Part shown: positions 28,363 to 36,175 of the stretch, one piece after another
How the letters are laid out: the number at the start of each line of letters is the position of its first letter
Position numbering within the stretch: position 1 is the first letter of the stretch
NCBI GenBank assembly: GCA_017431105.1
Contig: JAFRLS010000003.1
Location: forward strand, 124,001-188,000
Reading direction: 5' to 3'
Length of the DNA: 64,000 nucleotides
Origin: Candidatus Saccharimonadota bacterium
Lineage (GTDB): Bacteria; Patescibacteriota; Saccharimonadia; Saccharimonadales; Saccharimonadaceae
Notes under the pieces: model-generated
What the model saw: the letters and a program-made list of their open reading frames with translations, nothing else
What the model was told of the DNA's origin: nothing
The model's database searches: none
Position numbers and translations under genes: made by a program

Positions 28363-28560
28363 ATGGCTCAAGCGAAAAAGAAAATTGCAACTAAAACTGC
28401 TGTCAAAAGAAGTTCTGCGAAACGCTGTACTGGTAGCAAGAAGCGTATATGCTACAAGAAATATGATAGAAACCAGAAGTCCAATATGGTCTTTGTTATT
28501 TCGATGAGCTTCTTGGCCGCTACTTTATTATTCGCTAACCTTCTTTTGATGACGGCTTAA
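28363..28560 (+). CDS. Small basic single-pass membrane protein
   Basis: 65 residues. The first 42 are strongly basic (AKKKIATKTAVKRSS, SKKRICYKKYDRN), followed by one hydrophobic helix (MVFVISMSFLAATLLFANLLLM). An AAAAGGAA ribosome-binding site and a TAGAAT-type -10 upstream, together with its own terminator, support a real gene. Function unknown; a nucleic-acid or membrane tether is conceivable but unsupported. Confidence 0.7.
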   Translation: MAQAKKKIATKTAVKRSSAKRCTGSKKRICYKKYDRNQKSNMVFVISMSFLAATLLFANLLLMTA

Positions 28561-28572
28561 TTCTGCGATTTA

Positions 28573-28599
28573 AAAAATACCCCGGTAAGGGGTATTTTT
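28573..28599 (+). terminator. Intrinsic terminator after the 65-codon gene
   Basis: ATACCCC-GGTAA-GGGGTAT stem with flanking A-run and T-run (28573-28599). The next gene's -10 box begins 5 nt later. Confidence 0.88.
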
Positions 28600-28615
28600 G
28601 TGCTATCATAAATTT

Positions 28616-29443
28616 ATGAGCACAGAAAACAAGAAAACTCTCGAAGTTTATAATAAATTAGCCAGTGTTTACCTCGAAAATATAATAAAACATGATACAA
28701 AAAATCCAGCTAAAGCTAAGAAAAAACGCGCAGAAATCAAAAAGATTTTCAAAAGAGGATTCTCTAACCTTGTTGAGGGCGCTAAAATTTTAGAAATTGG
28801 AGCTGGCGACGGTTCTTCATCAATAATCTTAAAAGAGTTAGGGTTTAACCCGTTTCCAACAGACGTAGCCGACGATTTTTTGAAAGCTATTCAAGAATCT
28901 GGGTTTAAGCCAGTCAAGCTCAACATTTTAACAGACAAAATTGAATATCGATATGATGGAGCTTTGGCTTATCGAGTTTTTGTACACTTCACGCCAGAAG
29001 ACGTTAAGATGGCTCTTGATAAAATCTACGATGCGCTTGTCCCTGGCGGCAGAATTGTTGCAAACTTTATGAATAAAGCTGCTAAGGACAACATAAAAAG
29101 CGGCTGGTTTGATTTTTCAGGTGATCATCACATGGGGGCTGAACGTTATTATCAACACTTTGACGAACCAAAAATTCGTCGAATTATAGAATCCGCCGGT
29201 TTTCATATTGTAGATTTTTTCTTATTTGGTGGACAGGATAACAATAAATGGTTTTTTGTAGCAGCTGAAAAACCCCTTGGCATTAAATCGGAAATTTTCG
29301 ATTATATTGAAAATGAAATTATCCCGCGCTATAAGATCCCTGGACACAGCAACGAACATATTCGTCAGGTCATCTCGCGTAGCCTGAATTTTGCCGATCA
29401 GATTAATCGCGGCTTTTCACGATTTAGGGCGTTTAGTCGATGA
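28616..29443 (+). CDS. SAM-dependent methyltransferase joined to the start of an HD domain (frame broken)
   Basis: 275 residues from the ATG at 28616, where a TATCAT box ends 6 nt upstream. Residues 1 to about 215 are a Rossmann methyltransferase (motif I KILEIGAGDGSSS; LVPGGRIVANFMN; YYQHFDEPKIRRIIESAGF). From about residue 224 the sequence switches to the N-terminal part of an HD-type hydrolase (SEIFDYIENEIIPRYKI-GHSNEHIRQVISRSLNFADQIN), and after DQIN the frame runs into unrelated residues and stops. The rest of the HD domain continues in another frame at 29391, so an indel has probably split one fused protein. Confidence 0.75.
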   Translation: MSTENKKTLEVYNKLASVYLENIIKHDTKNPAKAKKKRAEIKKIFKRGFSNLVEGAKILEIGAGDGSSSIILKELGFNPFPTDVADDFLKAIQESGFKPVKLNILTDKIEYRYDGALAYRVFVHFTPEDVKMALDKIYDALVPGGRIVANFMNKAAKDNIKSGWFDFSGDHHMGAERYYQHFDEPKIRRIIESAGFHIVDFFLFGGQDNNKWFFVAAEKPLGIKSEIFDYIENEIIPRYKIPGHSNEHIRQVISRSLNFADQINRGFSRFRAFSR

Positions 29444-29867
29444 TAAAACACACGAAAAAATTTCTGCCAAGATGTTACTAGCTGATTCTATGTTACCAGA
29501 ATTTTTCAACAAAGAAGAGATTAGAATTATGGCTGAAGCCGTGGAAGATCATCGTGCCTCATCTAAACATGATCCACGTAGTATTTATGGCAGAATCGCG
29601 TCATCTGCCGATCGTAATACCAATGTTGACATAATGTTGAAGCGTTGTTATGAGAAAATTCGTGAAGACTATCCAGAGGAAACTAAGGACGAAATCATAG
29701 AGCGCGTTCGTAAAGTGCTTCGCGAAAAATATGGTGGTAAATCTAGCTATGCGGCCAAGAAAATGTATTTTGAAGATCCAGATTTTGAAGCTGGGTTAGA
29801 AAAAGTAGAAAAAATCACTCGTGATCCAATAGAATTTCGTAAACTATACGATAATCCCACCACCTAG
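29391..29867 (+). pseudogene. HD-domain hydrolase, 3' part in a shifted frame
   Basis: Frame continuing the HD domain that begins inside the methyltransferase gene: AAFHDLGRLVDDKTHEKISAKML holds the HD dyad, and IMAEAVEDHRASSKHDPRSIYGRIASSADR the later conserved residues of a known family of small HD proteins. It has no convincing start codon or ribosome site of its own (only TTG), and the first metal-binding histidine lies in the other frame. Compared with the family, about 8 residues are missing at the junction, which fits a deletion plus frame change. A programmed +1 shift is the alternative. Confidence 0.65.
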
Positions 29868-30965
29868 GCAGAATTCACCGTTATAAATGACGGCAGACTG
29901 TCCAGCCGCTGGGCGCTTAATTTCTGATTCAAACACCAATTTTTTACCATCAAATTTTGCTGGGATTAGTGGCGCACGATGGCGTAAGCGAACTAATAAG
30001 TTTGATTTGCTCGCCTCCTCGCTCGCTCCCGTCGTTACGGGACTCGCTTCGTCGTTTGCTCCCGTTGTCGCAAATGCTCGCAAATCAGACTTATTAGTTC
30101 TCACTATGACACCGTTTAGCTCTAATTCTTTCGTCCAAATTGCTTCATGATTTAGATTTTTCGACACGTAAACGATATTATTTTTTAAATCTTTTTTCAC
30201 TACATAATACGGCATACCATCATTTATTTCGCCGGCCACACCAGAAAGGTAAAGCCCATGGCGCTGACCAATCGTATAAAACACTGCGCCTTCATGATAC
30301 CCGAGTACTTTTTCACTTTCAATTTCACGAATTTCACCCGGTTGGATTTCGATATATTCCTTCAAAAAATCTTTCATCCCCACTTCACCCACGAAGCAAA
30401 CCCCCATAGATTCTTTTTTATAGGCATTATGAAGCCCTTTTTCTTTGGCGAGCCGTTTAACATCCGGCTTTAGCATATCGCCAATTGGAAAAATCGTATG
30501 CGCTAAAGCCTCGTTTGAAATCCGGTATAGAAAGTAAGTCTGGTCCTTATTTTCATCCTTAGCTCGTGATAATTTTCCGTCTATTATTCTTGCATAATGT
30601 CCAGTGGCAATATAATCCGCCCCACATTCCATTGCTTTTTCGTAGAATAGTTTGAACTTAATCTCCTGGTTACACATGATATCCGGGTTCGGGGTATTAC
30701 CTTTTTTAAATTCGTCGAGCATATATTCGACAACTTTTTCACGGTAGGCATCTTCAAAATCCCAAACTTCAAACGGAATTCCAAGTTTTACGGCCACACG
30801 TTTGGCATCGGCTAAATCTTCAGCCCATGGGCATTTCATGCCCGGTAAATCCCGCGACCAGTTTTTCATATAAACACCAGTCACGTCATAACCCCGCTCT
30901 TTTAGAAGCAACGCTGACACACTAGAGTCTACTCCTCCGCTCATCCCAACAAAAACGGACCTCAT
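29844..30965 (-). CDS. mnmA: tRNA-specific 2-thiouridylase MnmA with an in-frame insertion
   Basis: 373 residues. It thiolates U34 of tRNA Lys, Glu and Gln using ATP and a persulfide sulfur. PP-loop GMSGGVDSSVSALLL, catalytic cysteines in MCNQEIKF and GVCFVGE, and the IGQRHGL segment are intact. In the C-terminal barrel, about 37 residues (about 289-325, rich in Ala, Ser, Thr, Glu) interrupt the sequence before LLVRLRHRAPLIP. They are encoded by a 111-bp palindromic element. The start overlaps the cysteine desulfurase stop by 4 nt, so sulfur donor and user are coupled. Confidence 0.95.
   Translation of the reverse strand: MRSVFVGMSGGVDSSVSALLLKERGYDVTGVYMKNWSRDLPGMKCPWAEDLADAKRVAVKLGIPFEVWDFEDAYREKVVEYMLDEFKKGNTPNPDIMCNQEIKFKLFYEKAMECGADYIATGHYARIIDGKLSRAKDENKDQTYFLYRISNEALAHTIFPIGDMLKPDVKRLAKEKGLHNAYKKESMGVCFVGEVGMKDFLKEYIEIQPGEIREIESEKVLGYHEGAVFYTIGQRHGLYLSGVAGEINDGMPYYVVKKDLKNNIVYVSKNLNHEAIWTKELELNGVIVRTNKSDLRAFATTGANDEASPVTTGASEEASKSNLLVRLRHRAPLIPAKFDGKKLVFESEIKRPAAGQSAVIYNGEFCLGGGIIV
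29990..30100. repeat. Palindromic element inside mnmA
   Basis: 111 bp (37 codons). The terminal arms of 21 bp (29990-30010 and 30080-30100) are inverted repeats with one mismatch, starting GAACTAATAAG on each strand. The interior is GC-richer, with a CCCGT/ACGGG hairpin and repeated CTCGC/GCGAG words. The length is a multiple of three and the mnmA frame passes through. Confidence 0.85.
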
Positions 30966-32095
30966 AGCTCAATCCTCTCTTGCTCTTGTTGGACGACAGA
31001 GTTTATGATTTTTGCTACTTCGTGGATTTGCTCTTCGGTATTAGTTTCCCCCATCGTAATTCTTAAACTCCCAGCAATCTCAGTATCAGAAAGCCCAATC
31101 GCCTCTAACACGTGCGATTTTTTGCCTTTTGAGGCCGCACAAGCGGCTCCAGTAGATACATACACCCCCAAGTCTTCCAAGAGATAAATCAATCTCTCTG
31201 CATCTATACCATTATAGCATAAAACAACGAAATTGTCAAGTGCATGCTTTTTATTGACTAATTCGTATCCCTGTAATTCATTAAGCAAAATCTTTTTAAA
31301 ATTGGCATATTTTTTACGATTTCCGTTTATGTGTTCTTTGGCTAAAGACAAAGCCTTTGCAAAACCAACTACACCGGCCACATTTTCGGTACCAGAACGT
31401 AAACCGTTTTCCTGCCCACCACCCACGGTCAAAGGTTTCAAGCGTACATCGTGCGAAACATATAATGCGCCCACACCTTTTGGTCCGTATACTTTGGCGG
31501 AGTTTAATGTTAATAAATCTACGCCTAATCGTGCCACATTGATATCAAGTAAATTTGTTGCCTGTGAAGCGTCAGAATGCAAATAGAGTGGTGTTTTTAT
31601 ACCTCGTTTTAAACGATCGATTTTTACGTTACGAATAATACCTGAAATTTCTGCTAGCGGCTGAATTGTTCCAAGTTCATTGTTGGCTAATGCTACCGAA
31701 ATTAAACGCGTATCGTCATTAATCTTTGATTTTAAATCTTCAATATCAATTAACCCATAAGAATTTACGCGAATTTCTTCTCCACCTAGTCTTTTCGCCA
31801 CTTCCCGTACCGAATCATGTTCTGTTGATAGATACAACACCCCACCCCCACCATCTATGGCTGTAAACGCCAAATTATTCGCTTCGGTCGCACCTGCAGT
31901 AATAATAATATCGTTTCCCTTTGCGCCAATCGCATGCGCTATCTCAGCTTTAGCTGCTTCGTAATCAGAAGCCACTTTTTTGGCTGGCAAATACGCTGCT
32001 GAAGGATTAAAAAAATCTTCCGTAAAATACGGCTTCATCGCTTCTAGCACTTTTTTAGCTACCGGCGTTGCTGCAGCATGATCGAGATAAATCAT
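30962..32095 (-). CDS. Cysteine desulfurase (NifS/IscS-like)
   Basis: 377 residues. PLP enzyme that takes sulfur from cysteine to form a protein persulfide. MIYLDHAAATPV start, the TAGATEANN motif, PLP lysine in LNSAKVYGPKG, and the active-site cysteine in STGAACAASKGKKSH. The residue before the PLP lysine is Ala where His is usual. It heads a two-gene operon with mnmA, giving a minimal tRNA thiolation module. A TATAAT box ends exactly 6 nt before the ATG. Confidence 0.93.
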   Translation of the reverse strand: MIYLDHAAATPVAKKVLEAMKPYFTEDFFNPSAAYLPAKKVASDYEAAKAEIAHAIGAKGNDIIITAGATEANNLAFTAIDGGGGVLYLSTEHDSVREVAKRLGGEEIRVNSYGLIDIEDLKSKINDDTRLISVALANNELGTIQPLAEISGIIRNVKIDRLKRGIKTPLYLHSDASQATNLLDINVARLGVDLLTLNSAKVYGPKGVGALYVSHDVRLKPLTVGGGQENGLRSGTENVAGVVGFAKALSLAKEHINGNRKKYANFKKILLNELQGYELVNKKHALDNFVVLCYNGIDAERLIYLLEDLGVYVSTGAACAASKGKKSHVLEAIGLSDTEIAGSLRITMGETNTEEQIHEVAKIINSVVQQEQERIEL

Positions 32096-32140
32096 TTTAA
32101 TATTATAACATATTTTTTGCTAAAAACCAGATGAGTAATT

Positions 32141-32169
32141 TTGACGATCAGATAATAGTGTGTTAAAAT
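32141..32169 (+). promoter_or_regulatory. Promoter of the 225-codon unknown gene
   Basis: TTGACG (32141-32146), a 17-nt spacer, and TAAAAT (32164-32169), followed by a leader of about 50 nt ending in AAGGAGGG. Confidence 0.75.
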
Positions 32170-32227
32170 CACAACGAGGCTTTTAGAGTTTGTTAGAGGC
32201 CCAGTATTTTTAAAGGAGGGATTTGTT

Positions 32228-32905
32228 ATGGAAAACGAATCTCGCATTTCTGTTCCAAAGGATGAACTAGATCACGTCATTACAGTACGTGACAATATGG
32301 CGCTTACTAAAATCCTAGATGATTTTGGTATCACGGGTACCGAAAAAGAGTCGTCAATGTCTTCTTCGCACTTTGATTTAATGGCGCATTTGCTTGAACG
32401 TTCTTCCGCAAAAAAACATCAGATGGTCTCTTATAGTGGTGCCACCGACGAAGCTAATTTTATTTTTCGAACCATAGTAGAGCGCTTCTCAAGGTATATT
32501 GATCTTTTAGATTTCCTGCGGTTATTTGTATCGTATTTGGCTGAACATGATTACATATATAAGGATCTTGGCATAAACGGTGGGAACATCGACATCACTC
32601 TGAAGGGCGCAATTATTTATAACAATTATGTAGATAATACTGAGGCCCAGATTGCTGCGCTTGATGAGAAAGATTTTGTGCGAATTTGCAATTATGCAAT
32701 TTACGCCGCAACCAACGAACTCGACCACCGTTTCAATGCCCTGTTCATCCTCTATATTTATGATCGTCGTATGCTCCCGTACAGCATCCTATTTGCCTAT
32801 ATGCGTATTTTCTTAGGGAATCAACTTTGGATAGAAGACGTCAAAGATACTATTAATGACATCCTGGACGAATTTTTCCCAGACGCCACTAAAATTGACG
32901 GCTGA
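32228..32905 (+). CDS. Protein of unknown function, 225 residues
   Basis: Not recognised. Soluble, acidic and mostly helical by composition, without signal peptide or membrane segment. The C-terminal half is rich in aromatic and aliphatic residues (LDHRFNALFILYIYDRRMLPYSILFAYMRIFLGNQLW). AGGAGG lies 7 nt before the ATG. Own promoter and terminator, so monocistronic. The leader and strong ribosome site resemble those of the HAD-like and 88-codon genes, which may reflect a shared expression class. Confidence 0.75.
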   Translation: MENESRISVPKDELDHVITVRDNMALTKILDDFGITGTEKESSMSSSHFDLMAHLLERSSAKKHQMVSYSGATDEANFIFRTIVERFSRYIDLLDFLRLFVSYLAEHDYIYKDLGINGGNIDITLKGAIIYNNYVDNTEAQIAALDEKDFVRICNYAIYAATNELDHRFNALFILYIYDRRMLPYSILFAYMRIFLGNQLWIEDVKDTINDILDEFFPDATKIDG

Positions 32906-32934
32906 ATATTCCCGACAACGAAAACCCTCCCCCT

Positions 32935-32957
32935 ACCCGCCTTACTAGGCGGGTTTT
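32935..32957 (+). terminator. Intrinsic terminator
   Basis: ACCCGCC-TTACTA-GGCGGGT hairpin followed by TTTTT, about 30 nt after the stop of the unknown gene and just before the -10 box of the DUF1846 gene. Confidence 0.9.
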
Positions 32958-32993
32958 TCCATCCATGCTATAATTTTTGTAAAGGAGGTCACG

Positions 32994-34457
32994 GTGAAAA
33001 AGTGTTTCGATGCCGATAAATACTTGAAAATCCAACAAAAGAAAATCAAACAGCGTATCAAAATGTTTGATAAGCTTTATCTAGAATTTGGTGGTAAATT
33101 GATAGACGATCAGCATGCGGCACGCACTCTTCCGGGGTTTTTACCCGATCTCAAAATCCGTCTTCTCCAAGAATTCAAGGACGACGCCGAAGTAATTCTT
33201 TGCATTAACGCTAACGCTATAGAAAAATCCAAAATTCGTGCCGACCACATGATTTCTTATGAAACCGAAGTTTTGCGTCTTATTGAATTTCTTCGTTCCA
33301 AGGGTATTTTAGTGAGTTCGGTTGTAATTACCCTTTTCGATGGCCAGAAAAAAGCCAAAGATTTTGCCGAAAAACTCAAAGACTATAAAGTCAAAACTTA
33401 TTTCCATACTTTTACCAAAGGTTATCCTACCGATGTTGACACAATCGTATCGGACGAAGGCTATGGTGCGAACCCTTATATTGAGACTGCACGCCCGCTC
33501 GTAGTGGTTTCGGCACCAGGACCATGTTCTGGCAAGTTGGCCACGTCGCTTAGTCAGCTTTATCACGAATCTAAACGCGGTGTCAATGCTGGCTATGCTA
33601 AATTTGAGACTTTCCCAGTCTGGTCTTTGCCGTTAAAACACCCGGTCAATATTGCTTACGAAGCGGCCACTGCAGACCTTAACGATAAAAACATGATCGA
33701 TTATTTTCATCTTGAAAAATACGGTATTCCAGTCGTAAATTACAACCGCGATCTTGAAACTTTCCCAGTACTCAAAGAAATTCTCACCCGCATCACTGGC
33801 AAGACTATCTACTATTCCCCTACCGACATGGGCGTTAACGTGATTGGTGAATGTATCACAGACGACAAAGCTGTGCAAAAAGCCGCTAAAGACGAAATTG
33901 TTCGCCGCTATTATCGTGCGCTTACCGACCTCAAAAAAGGTATTGTCACGCCAGACGTGCCAGAGCGCATCAAGCTTCTCATGAACGAACTCGGCATTTC
34001 CGAAAAAGACCGTATCGTCGCTGAAAAGGCTGCCGAAAAACGTATTAAAGCCGGCGGTTTACCAAGTGCGAGTATTTGTATCGGCAAAAAATATATTGTT
34101 GGCCGCAAAACTGGCTGCCTTTCGCCAGTCTCCAGCACGATGTTGAATGCATTTAAAACTATCAATAAAATCCCAGACGAAATTGATTTGATTTCTAGTG
34201 TTGTACTAGAACCGATTCTGGAAATCAAAAATAAAACTTCTAATTTTAAAGAAAGTTATTTAAAACTTGGCGAAGTTTTAATTGCGCTTTCGATCTGTTC
34301 TACCACAAATCCACTCGTCAAAAAAGTTCTAGAGAGTCTAGATAAACTTCGTGGTACACAGCTTCACTCCACCCACATGATTTCGGATGACGAAATGGTG
34401 GTTCTCTCAAATTTAGGCATTGATGCTACTTGTGGTACCGAGATTGATATTAATTAG
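32994..34457 (+). CDS. DUF1846 family protein
   Basis: 487 residues, full family length. Landmarks include YLKIQQKKIKQRIKMFDKLYLEFGGKLIDDQHAARTLPGF, APGPCSGKLATSLSQLYHE and the DMGVNVIGECITDD segment. The family has known structures but no established function; a nucleotide-binding-like loop (GPCSGKLAT) is noticeable. GTG start after AAGGAGGT, with a TATAAT box upstream. It ends convergently, overlapping the 162-codon gene on the minus strand by 8 nt. Confidence 0.9.
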   Translation: MKKCFDADKYLKIQQKKIKQRIKMFDKLYLEFGGKLIDDQHAARTLPGFLPDLKIRLLQEFKDDAEVILCINANAIEKSKIRADHMISYETEVLRLIEFLRSKGILVSSVVITLFDGQKKAKDFAEKLKDYKVKTYFHTFTKGYPTDVDTIVSDEGYGANPYIETARPLVVVSAPGPCSGKLATSLSQLYHESKRGVNAGYAKFETFPVWSLPLKHPVNIAYEAATADLNDKNMIDYFHLEKYGIPVVNYNRDLETFPVLKEILTRITGKTIYYSPTDMGVNVIGECITDDKAVQKAAKDEIVRRYYRALTDLKKGIVTPDVPERIKLLMNELGISEKDRIVAEKAAEKRIKAGGLPSASICIGKKYIVGRKTGCLSPVSSTMLNAFKTINKIPDEIDLISSVVLEPILEIKNKTSNFKESYLKLGEVLIALSICSTTNPLVKKVLESLDKLRGTQLHSTHMISDDEMVVLSNLGIDATCGTEIDIN

Positions 34458-34938
34458 CCTCTTCTTCGCTTTCTTCAGTTAGTATTGGGGCCGGGATAAA
34501 CGTAAAAGTTTCGTCATCGCCCATTAAAACTAGTTTATTATCATTTTGATTAAGTTCATAAACATATTCATCGTCCATAGTATATAACCAGTCGGTTTCA
34601 ATTTTTATTCTGTTTCCATCAATTGCCCAAATAAAATCATAATCATTAATATGGAAATTAGTTGTCAGTGTACCTTTACCAATCTCAGTAAAATGCCAGA
34701 CTACTGTTGGTTCGTCCTCGAGCTGCCAGGCTCCAATCTGTACCAAATATTCTGCATCGCGCACATCTGGCGCCTTGAAAATATTTATCAACAAAAACGT
34801 AGCTCCTGCAGCCAAAGTCATTAGACCGATGACAAAAACCACAAAACTGAAACGTTTTTTCTTGTCAACCGGTTTTTGGGGTGCATCCGTTTTTGGTTTA
34901 TTTTCCTCTGGTTTATCACTAGTCTCTTCGTTATTCAT
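34450..34938 (-). CDS. Single-pass membrane protein, unknown function
   Basis: 162 residues. A charged, proline-rich cytoplasmic tail (about 1-28) is followed by a membrane helix (about 30-52) and an extracytoplasmic domain of about 110 residues with beta-rich character (QIGAWQLEDEPTVVWHFTEIGKGTLTTN, DEYVYELNQNDNKLVLMGDDETFTFIP), reminiscent of small lipocalin-like or DUF4923/DUF5640-type sensor folds, though not assignable. A TAGAAT box ends exactly 6 nt before the ATG. Confidence 0.72.
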   Translation of the reverse strand: MNNEETSDKPEENKPKTDAPQKPVDKKKRFSFVVFVIGLMTLAAGATFLLINIFKAPDVRDAEYLVQIGAWQLEDEPTVVWHFTEIGKGTLTTNFHINDYDFIWAIDGNRIKIETDWLYTMDDEYVYELNQNDNKLVLMGDDETFTFIPAPILTEESEEEAN

Positions 34939-34975
34939 AAGCCTATTCTAGCAATAAAACTGCCTAAAGGCAACT

Positions 34976-35329
34976 TTAAGAATAGAGTTTTGTTTTAATC
35001 AAATTAAGATAAGATTTGGCTGCTAAACGGAAATTGTCTAGCTCGGCGCCTTCTAGTTTTTCGTATTGTTGACCGGCAATTTTTTTAAACACTCCTTCAG
35101 GTTTTACCTCGTAGCGAATCGTCAAATTGTGCATGACGTTAGTATCATCTACCCAACTTTCATGCCAAATCCAGATATTTTTTCTGTGTTCAAAAAATTC
35201 ACGTTGATGCCCTACCGGAATCGGTCCAAACAGAGTTCGACCAAGTTCACTCTCGGCGTTTATTAAATCATTATAAGTCAATTTAGCTGAATATTTTGGC
35301 TCGAAACCTAACAATTTTTTAAGCGACAC
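34976..35329 (-). CDS. Conserved-looking small protein of unknown function, 117 residues
   Basis: GTG start. Not recognised. The composition is that of a compact soluble protein with many aromatic residues (FFEHRKNIWIWHESWVDD, LTIRYEVKPEGVFKKIAGQQYEKLEGAELDNFRLAAKSYLNLIK). The start lies within the end of an overlapping 49-codon frame, suggesting coupled translation. Located between tatD and the 162-codon membrane protein on the same strand. Confidence 0.7.
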   Translation of the reverse strand: MSLKKLLGFEPKYSAKLTYNDLINAESELGRTLFGPIPVGHQREFFEHRKNIWIWHESWVDDTNVMHNLTIRYEVKPEGVFKKIAGQQYEKLEGAELDNFRLAAKSYLNLIKTKLYS

Positions 35330-35457
35330 GACTCAATCTCCTCAGCAATTTCGTTAAGTTCACGATATATTTCGTAATTTTCAGAAGTGGTATCAAAATT
35401 ATAGGCCTCGCGTTTAGCGAAGGACGGAATCGGGAAAACAGAATAATCTTTCTGCAT
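35308..35457 (-). CDS. Possible overlapping small gene, 49 residues
   Basis: ATG at 35457 within the tatD 3' end (44 nt overlap), ending inside the start of the 117-codon gene (22 nt overlap). The product begins MQKDYSVFPIPSFAKREAYN and has an acidic amphipathic stretch (YEIYRELNEIAEEIESC). The tatD-small ORF-117-codon chain of overlaps is what a real operon in this genome looks like. No strong ribosome site is visible, so it stays tentative. Confidence 0.4.
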   Translation of the reverse strand: MQKDYSVFPIPSFAKREAYNFDTTSENYEIYRELNEIAEEIESCRLKNC

Positions 35458-36175
35458 TATTAGTAGTCTCCTCCTCTATAATTTCAAAGTCTACGGCCAA
35501 ATTTCGGCTTAACCACTGGGCTACCTCATAAACATAACCCGGTTCATTAATTATACCACGAAATGGAGTTGGAGTCAAGAATGGCGCATCTGTTTCTAGC
35601 AAAATTCTCTCTAGTGGTGGTGTTGGCAAAGTGGAATAAGTAGCTAAACCGTTTACGCCTACATAAAAATCTGTTTCATTTAAAATGCGTTTTAATATTT
35701 TCTTGCTGTCCGTGAAACTGTGAACTACCCCTCTTACTTCTGGAAAATTTTTAACAACCGCGAAGAAATCATCGAATGCTTCCCTTACATGGAATGACAC
35801 TGGCAAATCATTGTCCTTTGCAAGTTGTAGCATTTCTTCAAATAGTTTTATCTGTGCCTCACGATTATATCCTTCATAATGATAATCCAGTCCTACTTCG
35901 CCAATAGCAATAGGCTCAGCACCCTGTTTTTTAGAAAGCATATAATGATTTAGTTTTTTAGCATTTTCTGGGTGGATACCATATGTCCAATAAACATCAT
36001 CATGTGCCATTGCAAAATCTCTTGCCACAAATGAATCTTCCGGATCGGTCCCAATACAAATGATTTTTTTTACATTCTTTTTGCGTGCGCGTTTTAGCAT
36101 CGTCTCCGCTTGTTCTTCGGTGAAGAACGCTCTATCATGCAGATGGCAATGCGAATCAATTAGCACGGTTTTCAC
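35414..36175 (-). CDS. tatD: TatD family metal-dependent DNase
   Basis: 253 residues. TIM-barrel hydrolase: DSHCHLHD metal motif at the N-terminus, GIHPENAKK, the AIGEVGLDYHYEG glutamate, PVSFHVREA, GVVHSFTDS and ILLETDAPFLTPTPFRG. It acts as a 3'-5' exonuclease or deoxyribonuclease in DNA repair. The start overlaps the 3' end of typA by 20 nt on the same strand. Confidence 0.93.
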   Translation of the reverse strand: MKTVLIDSHCHLHDRAFFTEEQAETMLKRARKKNVKKIICIGTDPEDSFVARDFAMAHDDVYWTYGIHPENAKKLNHYMLSKKQGAEPIAIGEVGLDYHYEGYNREAQIKLFEEMLQLAKDNDLPVSFHVREAFDDFFAVVKNFPEVRGVVHSFTDSKKILKRILNETDFYVGVNGLATYSTLPTPPLERILLETDAPFLTPTPFRGIINEPGYVYEVAQWLSRNLAVDFEIIEEETTNNAERLFCFPDSVLR

